Shown here: piece by piece, positions 1-9,555 of the stretch
How positions within the stretch are numbered: position 1 is the stretch's first letter
Layout: the number at the start of each line of letters is the position of its first letter
Origin: Niastella caeni
GTDB taxonomy: Bacteria > Bacteroidota > Bacteroidia > Chitinophagales > Chitinophagaceae
Assembly (NCBI RefSeq): GCF_004834005.1
Contig: NZ_STFF01000015.1
Coordinates: 62,001 to 126,000 of the forward strand
Length of the DNA: 64,000 nucleotides
Reading direction: 5' to 3'
Notes under the pieces: generated by a model
Told to the model about the DNA's origin: nothing
Seen by the model: the letters and a program-made list of their open reading frames with translations, nothing else
Database searches by the model: none
Made by a program: the position numbers and the translations under genes

Positions 1-3000
1 AAGCCAGGCTTGAACCTGTTTACTTCCAATACGCAGCTCAACCTGGTTAACAACCAAACCCTGAGTGATGATCCGGCGAAGTACTTCGATATGCAACCCA
101 TTGCAACGGCCACCAGCATAACGCCGGCTTTAAATACCAATGCAGGAGCATCACAATATTATAGTGCAGGCAATCTTGAATTAAGTGCCGGCGCCAATGT
201 GCATATACCCGATGCAGAAGGATATCCATATACGGTTACCCGTTATATGCCCGATGCTACCGGCCGTATTATGTCCCAAAGCGGGGTAGGAGCTGCTATG
301 CAATTGGGCAAAGGGCACGAAACCAAATATTTTTATGGCACGCCTGCACAGGTAGAACTGGATGGTTTGTTTGGAACTGAAGTAGGAAACTATACCCATT
401 ATTATAAAAACATGGTGAAGGATGCGAACGGGCAAATGAGTGTGAATTATGTTGATATGCATGGCCGCACCATTGCTACGGCGCTGGCGGGCGATCCTCC
501 AACTAACCTGGTGGGGCTTGATCTGGCTAACCAATATCCATACGCCCAGGGAGGTACGCTTGCAGCGGACCTGACATTGAACACGGTTACCGGTGGCGAC
601 CAAAAAGCAACCAATGCTATTTTCCTTGACCCGGGCTTTGAATCGAATGCTGAATTTTCAGCAGAGATAGTGCCGCAGACCAGTGCCTCTCAAGTTACCC
701 GGAACCTGTTAGATAAAAATTCGAATATTACTAAAAATAACAGCATAGAAGCCATCAACAGCTTGTTAGTGCCGGCTACTACCAATTATTCTTTCATATA
801 TGAATTAACTCCGCAAAGCTTACAGCTTCCTGCCTGTACAGGCCCCTCGGTTTGTTATGATTGTTTGTACGACCTGGAAATATCCATTACAGATGAAACG
901 GGCGACCAGGATCCCATTATAAGAAGATTCAAAAATGTAAGCCTGCGGTCGGGTGATGATTGCAGCAGCGGCTCCGCGCCGTCTGTTGTGAAAGATACAT
1001 TTATAAATGTTTCCAATATTGCCTGCGATACCATTATAAACCATCAGATAAAATTCTGTGAATCGCTGCAACCGGGCTCTTATACGGTTCGTAAAACTTT
1101 AACCATCAGCGATTCGTCGATGCAGGCGTATAAAGACCTGTACCTGACCAAAGGGCTTTGTAAAACAGAACAGCAACTGATAGATTCTGTTTATGCTGCA
1201 TTGCTTACCGTATCTACCTGTGACGATGAGCCACCGGCTAATACTTGTACCGACTGTTTGACGAAACTGGGTAACGAAAACGATTATCGTACTAATTACC
1301 TGATTTCTATCGGTAATCCGGCCAGCGTTCCTGATGACATAGAAAAGCAAATAGCCGCGGGTTATAAGGCCGCTAAGCTCAATTGCGAAAAGCTTTGTAA
1401 TACCACTTCGCAGGTACTGGCTACCAAGCGGCTGATGATGCTGGCCGATATGGTGCCTTACAGCGGACAGTATGCAAAAGAAACCGGCAGTGGTGAAATG
1501 TACTATAAGTATAATATTTTCTCAACTGCCAACACTTCTTCATTTTCCCAGCCTTTTTATAAAACACCACGCAACAGCAGCGGGCCCGACTTATATCGCA
1601 CCAGCAATGGTACGGTTGATTATGGTATTCAGCCCGACGGTACGGTTGCAAACCTTGCTACAACCACTCAGGAGGCATTTGCCGATCAGTTTGCTCATTC
1701 CTGGGCCGAGTCATTATTGCCTTACCACCCTGAATACGGTAAGCTGGTATATGCAGAAAACAATCTGACTACAAGTTATAACTGGATAACAACCTTTAAC
1801 AATACGACCACCTATGCTGACGCTGTTTCCAAAGGATATATCTTTACAGCAGATGGCAACCTCAGCGATCCTTTTTATTCCCAGGCAACTAACTACAGGG
1901 CCGATATAGTAACCAAAATAAACAGTAATTACAGGCAGAACCTGAGCCTTTGGCAGATTGCATATGGTGATGCAGCCTGTAAAGACATAATAGATCCTGC
2001 GCAAAAGAACAGTTGTTTCCAGAATGCGCCTAAAACGCCGGCTGCCACAACAAGTCCTTCTTTTAATAGCATGACTACAGCTCAAAAAGACCAGGCCTGG
2101 CAACGATTCAGGAGTTTGTATGCGATGGAACGCGAAAACCATTTAAATAGCTTTGTTTCAGATAATGTAGCGCTGGCAGATAACCAACAACTTATAGATC
2201 AGGGATACCTGTTACATTTTGCAAGCAATGATCAAATGGCGCAGCAATATGGAAACAACCAGCAATCAACAATAGGCGAAAACAGTTGGGCGTGGTATCC
2301 CACCACGCCGGGCGGTGCGCCGAACATCAATAATATACCAGAAGCTTCAAACCCAGCCCTGATCTATGCCAGCCGTTGCAATAGTTATATTGGGCAATGG
2401 GTAAAATCGATCACACAATGTACGGCCCTCATCGGTAATCCCGATAGCACCCAGATCGTAAATCTCATCACGGCTGGTATGGTAGATGTTTGCCAGAGAG
2501 GTAGCGATGCGGCGAATCCTTTTGGTTCATCCACTATAGCGCCCGGTGTTGGTGGATCACCAGACAGTTTTGAACAGGTGATCAAAAATGTATTTTTACA
2601 ATACAATATTGCATGGGATAATTTCTGTAATCCTTTTGTGATTGAATTTCCCAAGCCATACAACAAAGGCCCTGTGTTTACAAAGCAGGTAATAGCAGCC
2701 GTAGATACCTGCAATTGCAGCCGGTTCGCCAAATTGAAAATTGAAGCACAGGAAAACGGAGCCAATCCGGCGATCTTATCTTCATTCAATCAGTATTTAA
2801 AGTCTAAATATCGCGACACGCTTACCCAGGTGCTGTACGATGGGTTGGTAAAAGGCTGTCCGCAGATAGGTACTACCACTTGTTATGATGCGATGGTTCC
2901 CACAACCATGGCTTGTGGCAATACACCTCCCTGCGGATGCGAATTTGTATCATCCAGTGGAAATAATTGTAATTATAACTGTCCGCAAAGGATCTGTAAC

Positions 3001-6000
3001 ACGGTAAATCCCTATCCGTTGACCAGTGCGCAGCCAATGCCCGATTTTTTAAATTGTGGATTTGATGCGAAGGGATGTGTAACCTGTGCAACCCTCAGCA
3101 GCCTTACTGCAGACTTTAAAGCGCTGATGCCAGCACCCTATAATGCTGGGCCAGTGTTTGCCGACAGCAATCTTACCGCAACGAATATCCGCGATAATAT
3201 TGCATATGCCCAATTCCTGAATTACAGAACCGGATTGCAGTATACGTGGATGGATTATGCGAAGGCGGCGGCCGCTGCCGGATGTAACCTGGCAAACTAT
3301 AGCGGCAACAGTGGCGCTACCCAACCGGTGATTTGTGCCGATACGCTGCCTTTGAATGATGCAACCGACATGTATTTACCAGAACAACCCTGCCAGAAGG
3401 TATATAATATGGCAGTTGCCCTGGCACAGCAACTTTATGATCAACGGATGCAGAACCTGCTGGCCAATTTTGAAGAGCAGTATCGCGCCAAATGCCTGGC
3501 TGTACAGGATATTGAACAATTTTCTGTAAAATATACCAGCAGGGAATACCATTACACACTGTATTACTATGATATGGCCGGTAACCTGGTAACAACGGTT
3601 CCGCCCAAAGGCGTACATCCTAAATACGACGATCAGTTTCTTACCGATGTAAAAAATGGCAGAACGACCAATACCAGGGTTGCGCCTCCGCATACTTTCC
3701 TTACTAATTACCGGTATAATAGTTTTAATAAAGTAATAGCTCAAAATTCACCCGATGGCGGTACCTCAGCATTCTGGTACGATAATCTGGCCAGAATGGT
3801 TATAGGTCAAAACGCACAACAGGCGGTGGACGGCAAATACAGTTATACCCTGTTCGACGATCTGGGCCGTGTTATAGAAGTAGGACAGAAGCCGCAAAGC
3901 ACCGGCATGTCTCAGACTATTAGCCAGAACATTGCGTCGCTCGACAACTGGTTGAATGCAAGCGGCGGCGTTAAGGAACAACTTACCATTACTGCATACG
4001 ATAACGCTTATCCTATTCTGGTAGGAACTTATATGACCCAGCAGAACATGCGCAACCGGGTAAGTTACAGAGCAACCAAAAAACTGGCTACGGATGGCCT
4101 GCATTATACGGCGATTTTCTTTACCTATGATATTCACGGCAATATAGATACGGTGTTGCAGGATTATAGAGACATTGCTGAAATGACTGGCAGCAACAAC
4201 CGGTTTAAATTAATGACCTATGATTATGACCTGGTAAGTAGTAAAGTGCGTTTGTTGAGTTACCAGCCTGGCCAGCCTGATGCCTTTTATCACCGGTATA
4301 CATATGATGCAGAAAACAGAACGGAAAAAGTAGAAACTAGTCGGGATAAGATATATTGGGAACGGGATGCAGCTTATCGTTATTATAAACACGGTCAGTT
4401 AGCGCGCACTGAACTTGGACAGATGCAGGTACAGGGTGTAGACTATGCCTATACCGTGCAGGGCTGGAAGAAAGGAATAAACAGCACAACTATTGGTGAT
4501 GGGGCTTTTGATATTGGGCAGGATGGATTTGCCAGCAGCAATAATACCAAGGTAGCAAGAGACGTATTTGGTTTTGCCCTGCATTATTTTGATGCTGTAA
4601 ATGGTAATACCTGGTCGGATTATTCACCGATTGGCGGAACATCTGCATTTGCAAAACCCGATGCCGGTAGCAGTTTTGTTTCGATGTTCAACGGCAATAT
4701 CGGTGGCATCAGTATGAACAATGCAGGTTTTGCTAAGGCCGATGCGGGTACAACCAATACATTACCGCTATTCTACAAATACCGGTACGACCAGTTAAAC
4801 CGCCTCGTAAGCATGCAGGCTTATAAAGGCCTGAATACAGCTACCAACCAATGGAGCGCCATTGCCATGAACGGGAACGATTATGCTGAATCCATTACCT
4901 ACGATCCCAATGGAAATATACTTTCCTACAACCGCAAAGGCGCGCCGGAAATTGGCAAGCCGGCAGACATGGATGCGCTGACCTATAATTATGATGCGAA
5001 TAAGAACCGCCTGAATTATATTCATGATGGTGTTACCAGTATGTATACGGAAGATCTGGAAGCGCAAAGTGTTAATAACTACACCTATGATGAAAATGGA
5101 AATTTAAAATCAGATTTTGCAGCAGGGATCACCGGAATTACCTGGACTGCCTATGGGAAAATTGCGAGCATTTCCAAAGGAAGTAACACTACTACATTTA
5201 CCTACGATGCCTCTGCCAACCGCATTACGAAAACGGCAGATGGAACAACAACCATTTATGTACGGGATGCTACCGGGAATGTTATGAGTGTTTACACAAA
5301 ACCAACGACCGGGTCATTGCAACAAGCAGAAATTGATCTGTACGGCGCTGGCCGTCTTGGTATAACGACCACCACCAGCACCGATACGGCGTTGACACAA
5401 AGTTTGGACGCTGGCTATGGAGTAGCAATAATATCTACCTTTACGCGGAATGAAAAGATCTTTGAATTGAGTAATCACCTGGGGAATGTATTGGTAACAG
5501 TGGGAGATAAGAAAATACAACATAGCAGTAATGGAACAACCGTAGATTACTACAACGCCGATATCTTCAATGCCAATGATTATTATCCATTTGGGATGCT
5601 AATGCCCGGAAGAACCTATGCAGCAGCAGGCAGCTACCGATACGGTTTCAATGGTAAAGAGAATGACAATGAAATAAAAGGGGAAGGAAATCAGCAGGAT
5701 TATGGAATGAGGGTATACGATCCACGGATCGGTAAGTTCCTTTCAGTAGATCCGCTCACCGCCAGTTATCCCTGGTATACTCCGTACCAGTTTGCAGGTA
5801 ATAAACCTATAAACAGTATTGACCTGGATGGCATGGAAGAGTATGCCACTTATGACGACTATGCGAAAGCTAAAGGCAAAGATGCCCTTAAAGTGATGGA
5901 TGGATCTGATGGCGCCTGGTTGGAATCGGATAGGAAAGAAAGAAACCCTACCTGGTCAAATGCCATGGAAGCCATTACAAAGAACGGTTGGAGCGATAGA

Positions 6001-6720
6001 TTGAGAGATAATCCCGGAAAAGCGGGTCGCTTTACAGCACAGGGTGAAATTGGATCTGCTTTTGAGGTGGTGCGTGATTATTACCTGTGGGTACAAAGTA
6101 AAGTAGATGCGTTGGGTTATAAAAGCAGATGGGCGAAAGGAGCCGCCTATTTGGTAGATGAGCTGGCGGATACCTACGAAGATTTCGGCGTTACGTCGGG
6201 AGGTATGTTCCCTAAAATGGGAAAACTTTTAAGGGATCTGAATTTTGGGATAGCAGATTACGCGGTAAAGAGGTTTCATGATCTTTTTTACGAGGGAGAT
6301 GTAGCCAAGGGGAATTCTTACCTGGCCTGGTATAAATGGGATAAGGAATTTATAGATCGTGAGCAAGGACCAATAGCGTTCGAGGTATATTCAACTTATG
6401 CTGGAAAATCTGAGTTAAACAGCCTGAACAGTCTATCGAGAAAAAGTGGTTTGTTCATTGCTGCCGGGCCAGTCTCTAAGCATTTTTTCCCTAATTTTTC
6501 AAAATTTGATGATATTCAAGGAGAGGGTAAAGCAGAAGTAAATAACGCACAAACAATTTTTGCCGAATTTTATCGAATAAATATCCCCATGTTTATGCTT
6601 TATCCTTCAACGCATGGAACGATGTCGGGTATAAAATTAAATAGTGTCCAGCAGACACAGGTAAATGACGCCTATAAAGGAGTAAATGAATTTTATGAGT
6701 CAAGTAAGATTAATAAATAA
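1..6720 (+). CDS. RHS/YD-repeat giant secreted protein, 5' end outside window
   Basis: The frame is open from base 1, and the first possible start (TTG at 10) is internal, so the gene begins upstream. The protein is homologous to the complete RHS protein at 45201-52754, which has about 400 more N-terminal residues. In order it shows a conserved region with DPAKYFD and DMHGRTIATALAGD, a cysteine-rich stretch (about bases 820-3130), YD repeats such as YDENGNL and YDPNGN, and the RHS-associated core (NHLGNV, DYYPFGM, RYGFNGKE, GKFLSVDPL, ending DLDG at 5821-5832). A 295-residue tip that I do not recognise follows. RHS proteins form cocoon-like shells that carry a C-terminal effector, and the variable tip fits that. 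There is no sign of a type VI secretion fusion, and the relative has a Sec-type N terminus, so export to the surface is inferred. The next gene overlaps its 3' end. Confidence 0.93.
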   Translation, partial: KPGLNLFTSNTQLNLVNNQTLSDDPAKYFDMQPIATATSITPALNTNAGASQYYSAGNLELSAGANVHIPDAEGYPYTVTRYMPDATGRIMSQSGVGAAMQLGKGHETKYFYGTPAQVELDGLFGTEVGNYTHYYKNMVKDANGQMSVNYVDMHGRTIATALAGDPPTNLVGLDLANQYPYAQGGTLAADLTLNTVTGGDQKATNAIFLDPGFESNAEFSAEIVPQTSASQVTRNLLDKNSNITKNNSIEAINSLLVPATTNYSFIYELTPQSLQLPACTGPSVCYDCLYDLEISITDETGDQDPIIRRFKNVSLRSGDDCSSGSAPSVVKDTFINVSNIACDTIINHQIKFCESLQPGSYTVRKTLTISDSSMQAYKDLYLTKGLCKTEQQLIDSVYAALLTVSTCDDEPPANTCTDCLTKLGNENDYRTNYLISIGNPASVPDDIEKQIAAGYKAAKLNCEKLCNTTSQVLATKRLMMLADMVPYSGQYAKETGSGEMYYKYNIFSTANTSSFSQPFYKTPRNSSGPDLYRTSNGTVDYGIQPDGTVANLATTTQEAFADQFAHSWAESLLPYHPEYGKLVYAENNLTTSYNWITTFNNTTTYADAVSKGYIFTADGNLSDPFYSQATNYRADIVTKINSNYRQNLSLWQIAYGDAACKDIIDPAQKNSCFQNAPKTPAATTSPSFNSMTTAQKDQAWQRFRSLYAMERENHLNSFVSDNVALADNQQLIDQGYLLHFASNDQMAQQYGNNQQSTIGENSWAWYPTTPGGAPNINNIPEASNPALIYASRCNSYIGQWVKSITQCTALIGNPDSTQIVNLITAGMVDVCQRGSDAANPFGSSTIAPGVGGSPDSFEQVIKNVFLQYNIAWDNFCNPFVIEFPKPYNKGPVFTKQVIAAVDTCNCSRFAKLKIEAQENGANPAILSSFNQYLKSKYRDTLTQVLYDGLVKGCPQIGTTTCYDAMVPTTMACGNTPPCGCEFVSSSGNNCNYNCPQRICNTVNPYPLTSAQPMPDFLNCGFDAKGCVTCATLSSLTADFKALMPAPYNAGPVFADSNLTATNIRDNIAYAQFLNYRTGLQYTWMDYAKAAAAAGCNLANYSGNSGATQPVICADTLPLNDATDMYLPEQPCQKVYNMAVALAQQLYDQRMQNLLANFEEQYRAKCLAVQDIEQFSVKYTSREYHYTLYYYDMAGNLVTTVPPKGVHPKYDDQFLTDVKNGRTTNTRVAPPHTFLTNYRYNSFNKVIAQNSPDGGTSAFWYDNLARMVIGQNAQQAVDGKYSYTLFDDLGRVIEVGQKPQSTGMSQTISQNIASLDNWLNASGGVKEQLTITAYDNAYPILVGTYMTQQNMRNRVSYRATKKLATDGLHYTAIFFTYDIHGNIDTVLQDYRDIAEMTGSNNRFKLMTYDYDLVSSKVRLLSYQPGQPDAFYHRYTYDAENRTEKVETSRDKIYWERDAAYRYYKHGQLARTELGQMQVQGVDYAYTVQGWKKGINSTTIGDGAFDIGQDGFASSNNTKVARDVFGFALHYFDAVNGNTWSDYSPIGGTSAFAKPDAGSSFVSMFNGNIGGISMNNAGFAKADAGTTNTLPLFYKYRYDQLNRLVSMQAYKGLNTATNQWSAIAMNGNDYAESITYDPNGNILSYNRKGAPEIGKPADMDALTYNYDANKNRLNYIHDGVTSMYTEDLEAQSVNNYTYDENGNLKSDFAAGITGITWTAYGKIASISKGSNTTTFTYDASANRITKTADGTTTIYVRDATGNVMSVYTKPTTGSLQQAEIDLYGAGRLGITTTTSTDTALTQSLDAGYGVAIISTFTRNEKIFELSNHLGNVLVTVGDKKIQHSSNGTTVDYYNADIFNANDYYPFGMLMPGRTYAAAGSYRYGFNGKENDNEIKGEGNQQDYGMRVYDPRIGKFLSVDPLTASYPWYTPYQFAGNKPINSIDLDGMEEYATYDDYAKAKGKDALKVMDGSDGAWLESDRKERNPTWSNAMEAITKNGWSDRLRDNPGKAGRFTAQGEIGSAFEVVRDYYLWVQSKVDALGYKSRWAKGAAYLVDELADTYEDFGVTSGGMFPKMGKLLRDLNFGIADYAVKRFHDLFYEGDVAKGNSYLAWYKWDKEFIDREQGPIAFEVYSTYAGKSELNSLNSLSRKSGLFIAAGPVSKHFFPNFSKFDDIQGEGKAEVNNAQTIFAEFYRINIPMFMLYPSTHGTMSGIKLNSVQQTQVNDAYKGVNEFYESSKINK
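5833..6717 (+). other. Variable C-terminal tip of the first RHS protein (unrecognised domain)
   Basis: This 295-codon stretch follows the DLDG boundary of the RHS core and has no counterpart in the second RHS protein, whose tip is a different domain. It is rich in Trp, Tyr and charged residues in its first half (around YYLWVQSK and YLAWYKWDKEF). It has a hydrophobic glycine-containing segment near GLFIAAGPVSKHF and ends in a polar tail. I recognise no nuclease, deaminase or ADP-ribosyltransferase motif. The position is that of a polymorphic effector domain, but the function is unknown. Confidence 0.6.
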
Positions 6721-7903
6721 ATGGCTTCCATTGGTTCTGATATTTACAGGCGTAGGCTGTAAATCTGGACAAAAAACTGATCCTGATTTTTATGATCAGT
6801 TTTTTGCCAGCAGAATTGATATAAAAAAAACAGTTACGGATTCACTGAAAAAAGTGAATGTAACAGACTTTTCAATAATAAAGGCGGTGGTGCAGGGGGA
6901 TGTTTTTACAGGTTTGGCAAAACCCTTTAATGACAATTATTTTAATTATTTTATTGTAACTGGTAATTTGAAGAGCAAGCGTATACAGGTTTTTCCAAAC
7001 CCCTTTAAACGGCTGAATTATAGTAGTGTTTCTTTTGCAAATGCCGAAGGAAAATTATTTGCCATCTCCGTTACGCATCCTGAAACATTATACAGGTACG
7101 ACTATTCAAACAGAACGCTCGATTCATTTGATGTGTCGGGTCTTAAGTTGGCTGATCCGGGATCATTATTGGTTTTTAAAAACAAAGTTTTCTTTTCCTA
7201 TACCCCTTATGGATGTATGGTATTCGATCTGGCATCGGGAAAAACCATTGATCTAAGAAATCAGGGCATTAGGGTGGTTAATTATCGTTATGCAACAATA
7301 GCATTTCCGGTTACTGATAGTGTTAATATTATATCCGGCACAAGAGCAAGCGATAATGAGATTTCCCTGTTTTGTATAGATTCCCAGTTAACGAAGAAAT
7401 GGGAGTTTAAAATACCAGAGGATTTCCGCATCCGGAATTTTAAGATCGCATCATACAATAATGGGTACCTTATTATGAACGGGTCGGAACTGGCATTTAT
7501 TGAAAAGGCGAAGCCTGGATATATATGGCGTAAAAAGATTGATAATATGCTGGATTTAATAAAGCTATCAGATAGTAATGCTATAGTAATTTCTAAAAAT
7601 GTAACCACAGGAAAAGCATCCATTATGTATAATGTAGATGTAACCTCTGGAGAAAACAAATGGGAGGTTGAAATTGGAAATGCATACTTCATTGGTAAAC
7701 ATATCGGCCTTGCCGATAAAGGGCTGATCATTGTCAGAAATGATAGTAATGTATTGGCTATAAACAGGTACAATGGTAAAGTAATGCAATCGTATCCACA
7801 TGAGAATTCCGATAACCTGTCATTTGATTTAATGACAGATGCAATAACCGGCATTAATTATTATTACAGTAGTAGTGGCGTTATTTATTGGAGCAGCGAG
7901 TAA
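6686..7903 (+). CDS. Lipoprotein with PQQ/WD40-like beta-propeller, candidate immunity or partner protein
   Basis: This 405-residue protein starts with a lipoprotein signal (hydrophobic LPLVLIF, lipobox TGVGC, Cys25). The rest has the short beta-strand pattern of a PQQ-like propeller, with recurring segments such as TSGENKWEVEIG and NRYNGKVMQSY. The start overlaps the RHS gene by 35 bases (26 if the ATG at 6695 is used), so the two are translationally coupled. Base composition is clearly more AT-rich than the RHS core. A membrane-anchored protein encoded directly after a variable RHS tip is in the usual place for an immunity protein, but no known immunity family was recognised. A general scaffolding or binding lipoprotein is the alternative. 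Confidence 0.85.
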   Translation: MNFMSQVRLINKWLPLVLIFTGVGCKSGQKTDPDFYDQFFASRIDIKKTVTDSLKKVNVTDFSIIKAVVQGDVFTGLAKPFNDNYFNYFIVTGNLKSKRIQVFPNPFKRLNYSSVSFANAEGKLFAISVTHPETLYRYDYSNRTLDSFDVSGLKLADPGSLLVFKNKVFFSYTPYGCMVFDLASGKTIDLRNQGIRVVNYRYATIAFPVTDSVNIISGTRASDNEISLFCIDSQLTKKWEFKIPEDFRIRNFKIASYNNGYLIMNGSELAFIEKAKPGYIWRKKIDNMLDLIKLSDSNAIVISKNVTTGKASIMYNVDVTSGENKWEVEIGNAYFIGKHIGLADKGLIIVRNDSNVLAINRYNGKVMQSYPHENSDNLSFDLMTDAITGINYYYSSSGVIYWSSE

Positions 7904-7990
7904 AGATTAAAACAACCAAAATTAACCAACCCTTCAGGTAATCGTATCTGTATGCATTTTAAGCCATCGAACCAACTAACAATTTATAAC

Positions 7991-9538
7991 ATGATACCCT
8001 GTAAGCGTATCCTTCTTCAATTTGCAGCTTTGATGTTAATGTGCGTAATGGCCCATGCTGCAGGTGACCATAAAAAAGCGGATGCACCCATGGCGATCAA
8101 ATTCGCCGGTTATATATTTAATGCTACGCAAACCGTGACACTGGGCGCTACACCGGCAATGCTGGAAGCTTCAGAGGCCCTTGGCAGTTGTAGTGGCGGT
8201 TTTCTTTACCAATGGCAGCAGTCAACCGACGGCATTAATTTTACAAATATCAGCGGAGCCACAGGACTTAATTATCAACCCGGCGCTATAACGCAAAAAA
8301 TGTATTACCGGCGAATGGTATATTGCGGCGAAGAGACTGCTTACACCAATATAGCTACAATTAGTGTGCAGCTCGACGGAGGATGTATTTCCTCTAAAAT
8401 CCAATTCCTGTTATTTGGCAGCATACCTGCTACTATTGTGGCCTCTGCCGCCAATTATGGCAGTGATCCGGCTAATTACAAATACCAATGGCAGACCTCT
8501 ACCGACAATATTGCTTTTACCAATATTACTGGTGCTGTATCTCAAAACCTCAGTTTCAGCAGCCCGCTGTCGCAAACAAGCTGGTTTCAAAGAAAAACAA
8601 CCTCCGGTACAACAACGGTAACTACTTCAACAAGTGTAAAAGTAGTAATGGCTAGTACGCTTTATTACAATGTAGTTAAAAGCGGCTCCTTTACCCGCAA
8701 TAATTGCGGAGGCGGCGCATCAGGCACAACGGTTACCTACACCGTAGCGGCCAATACCTATGTAACGGATATCAGCCAGGCCGATGCCGATGCACAGGCG
8801 CAGAACGATGTAAATGCCAATGGACAAAACTATGCCAACACCAATGGGCAGTGCTATTGGTCCAGCGTGGCAAAGAGCGGCACTTTCACAAAAAATAACT
8901 GCGCTTCGGGCGGTACCGGAAGTCAGGTTACGTATAACGTGGAAGCAGGCGCTTACACGTCAACCATCAGCCAGGCCGATGCCGATGCACAAGCGCAAAA
9001 CGAGGTAAATGCCAATGGGCAAACCTATGCTAACAATAATGGGTATTGTACCTGGTACAGTGTAGCCAAATGGGGTTCGTTTACCCGCAATAATTGTGGT
9101 TCCGGCTATACAGGTTCTTCCGTTACCTATACCGTACCGGCAAATGCGTACACTTCAACCATCAGCCAGGCCGATGCCGATCAGAAAGCACAAAACGATG
9201 TGAATAACAACGGGCAAACCTATGCCAACAACAATGGAACCTGTCAATCTTCTACCGTAAATGTAAATGCAACTAACTGGACCTCTGCCTACTTTACGGC
9301 ATCATTCACCAATACCGCCACCAATACAACATATAACTTTTCTATAACGCCAGGTATGAATGGCAATTATCGTGGCCAGATGCCGGCGGGAACGTACAAT
9401 GTAAATATTTACCCCAGCGGTGGAAGTGCATTATATGAATGGTGGGTGGGCAATTATTATTCAGCCGGGCAAAATACGTTTACTGTATCCGGGTTATCAT
9501 TTAATTGGGATTTTGACATTTCAATAGCGGATTATTAA
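7991..9538 (+). CDS. Secreted Ig-like / DUF5977 repeat protein
   Basis: The chosen ATG gives a signal peptide at once (MIPCKRILLQFAALMLMC, then AHA); an upstream in-frame ATG at 7952 would add 13 polar residues. Two Ig-like modules with the YQWQQSTDG / YQWQTSTDN signature lie in the first half. Three tandem DUF5977-type repeats of about 65 residues follow, each with an FTxNNC motif, an ISQADADxxAQN motif and YANxNG. A beta-rich C-terminal domain ends the protein. A shorter homologue with two repeats lies at 53374-54516, in the same position after the second RHS gene. The function is unknown. Extracellular adhesion or a structural role beside the RHS protein is inferred from the domains and position. 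Confidence 0.88.
   Translation: MIPCKRILLQFAALMLMCVMAHAAGDHKKADAPMAIKFAGYIFNATQTVTLGATPAMLEASEALGSCSGGFLYQWQQSTDGINFTNISGATGLNYQPGAITQKMYYRRMVYCGEETAYTNIATISVQLDGGCISSKIQFLLFGSIPATIVASAANYGSDPANYKYQWQTSTDNIAFTNITGAVSQNLSFSSPLSQTSWFQRKTTSGTTTVTTSTSVKVVMASTLYYNVVKSGSFTRNNCGGGASGTTVTYTVAANTYVTDISQADADAQAQNDVNANGQNYANTNGQCYWSSVAKSGTFTKNNCASGGTGSQVTYNVEAGAYTSTISQADADAQAQNEVNANGQTYANNNGYCTWYSVAKWGSFTRNNCGSGYTGSSVTYTVPANAYTSTISQADADQKAQNDVNNNGQTYANNNGTCQSSTVNVNATNWTSAYFTASFTNTATNTTYNFSITPGMNGNYRGQMPAGTYNVNIYPSGGSALYEWWVGNYYSAGQNTFTVSGLSFNWDFDISIADY
8663..9244 (+). repeat. Three tandem DUF5977-type coding repeats
   Basis: In-frame units begin at 8663, 8855 and 9050 and are 192, 195 and 195 bases long. 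The strongest conserved DNA block encodes SQADAD. The units are coding protein repeats without spacers, so this is not a CRISPR array. Two more divergent units occur in the paralogue at about 53816-54210. Confidence 0.9.
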
Positions 9539-9555
9539 TTTCGAATTACTATTTT

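Noticed and set aside
1..6720. RHS proteins as type VI secretion effectors
   Set aside because: The complete copy has a Sec-type signal and no PAAR, VgrG or adaptor genes are present in the window.
8663..9244. Regularly spaced repeats that might suggest a CRISPR array
   Set aside because: The units are contiguous, in frame and about 195 bases long, without unique spacers. They encode protein repeats.
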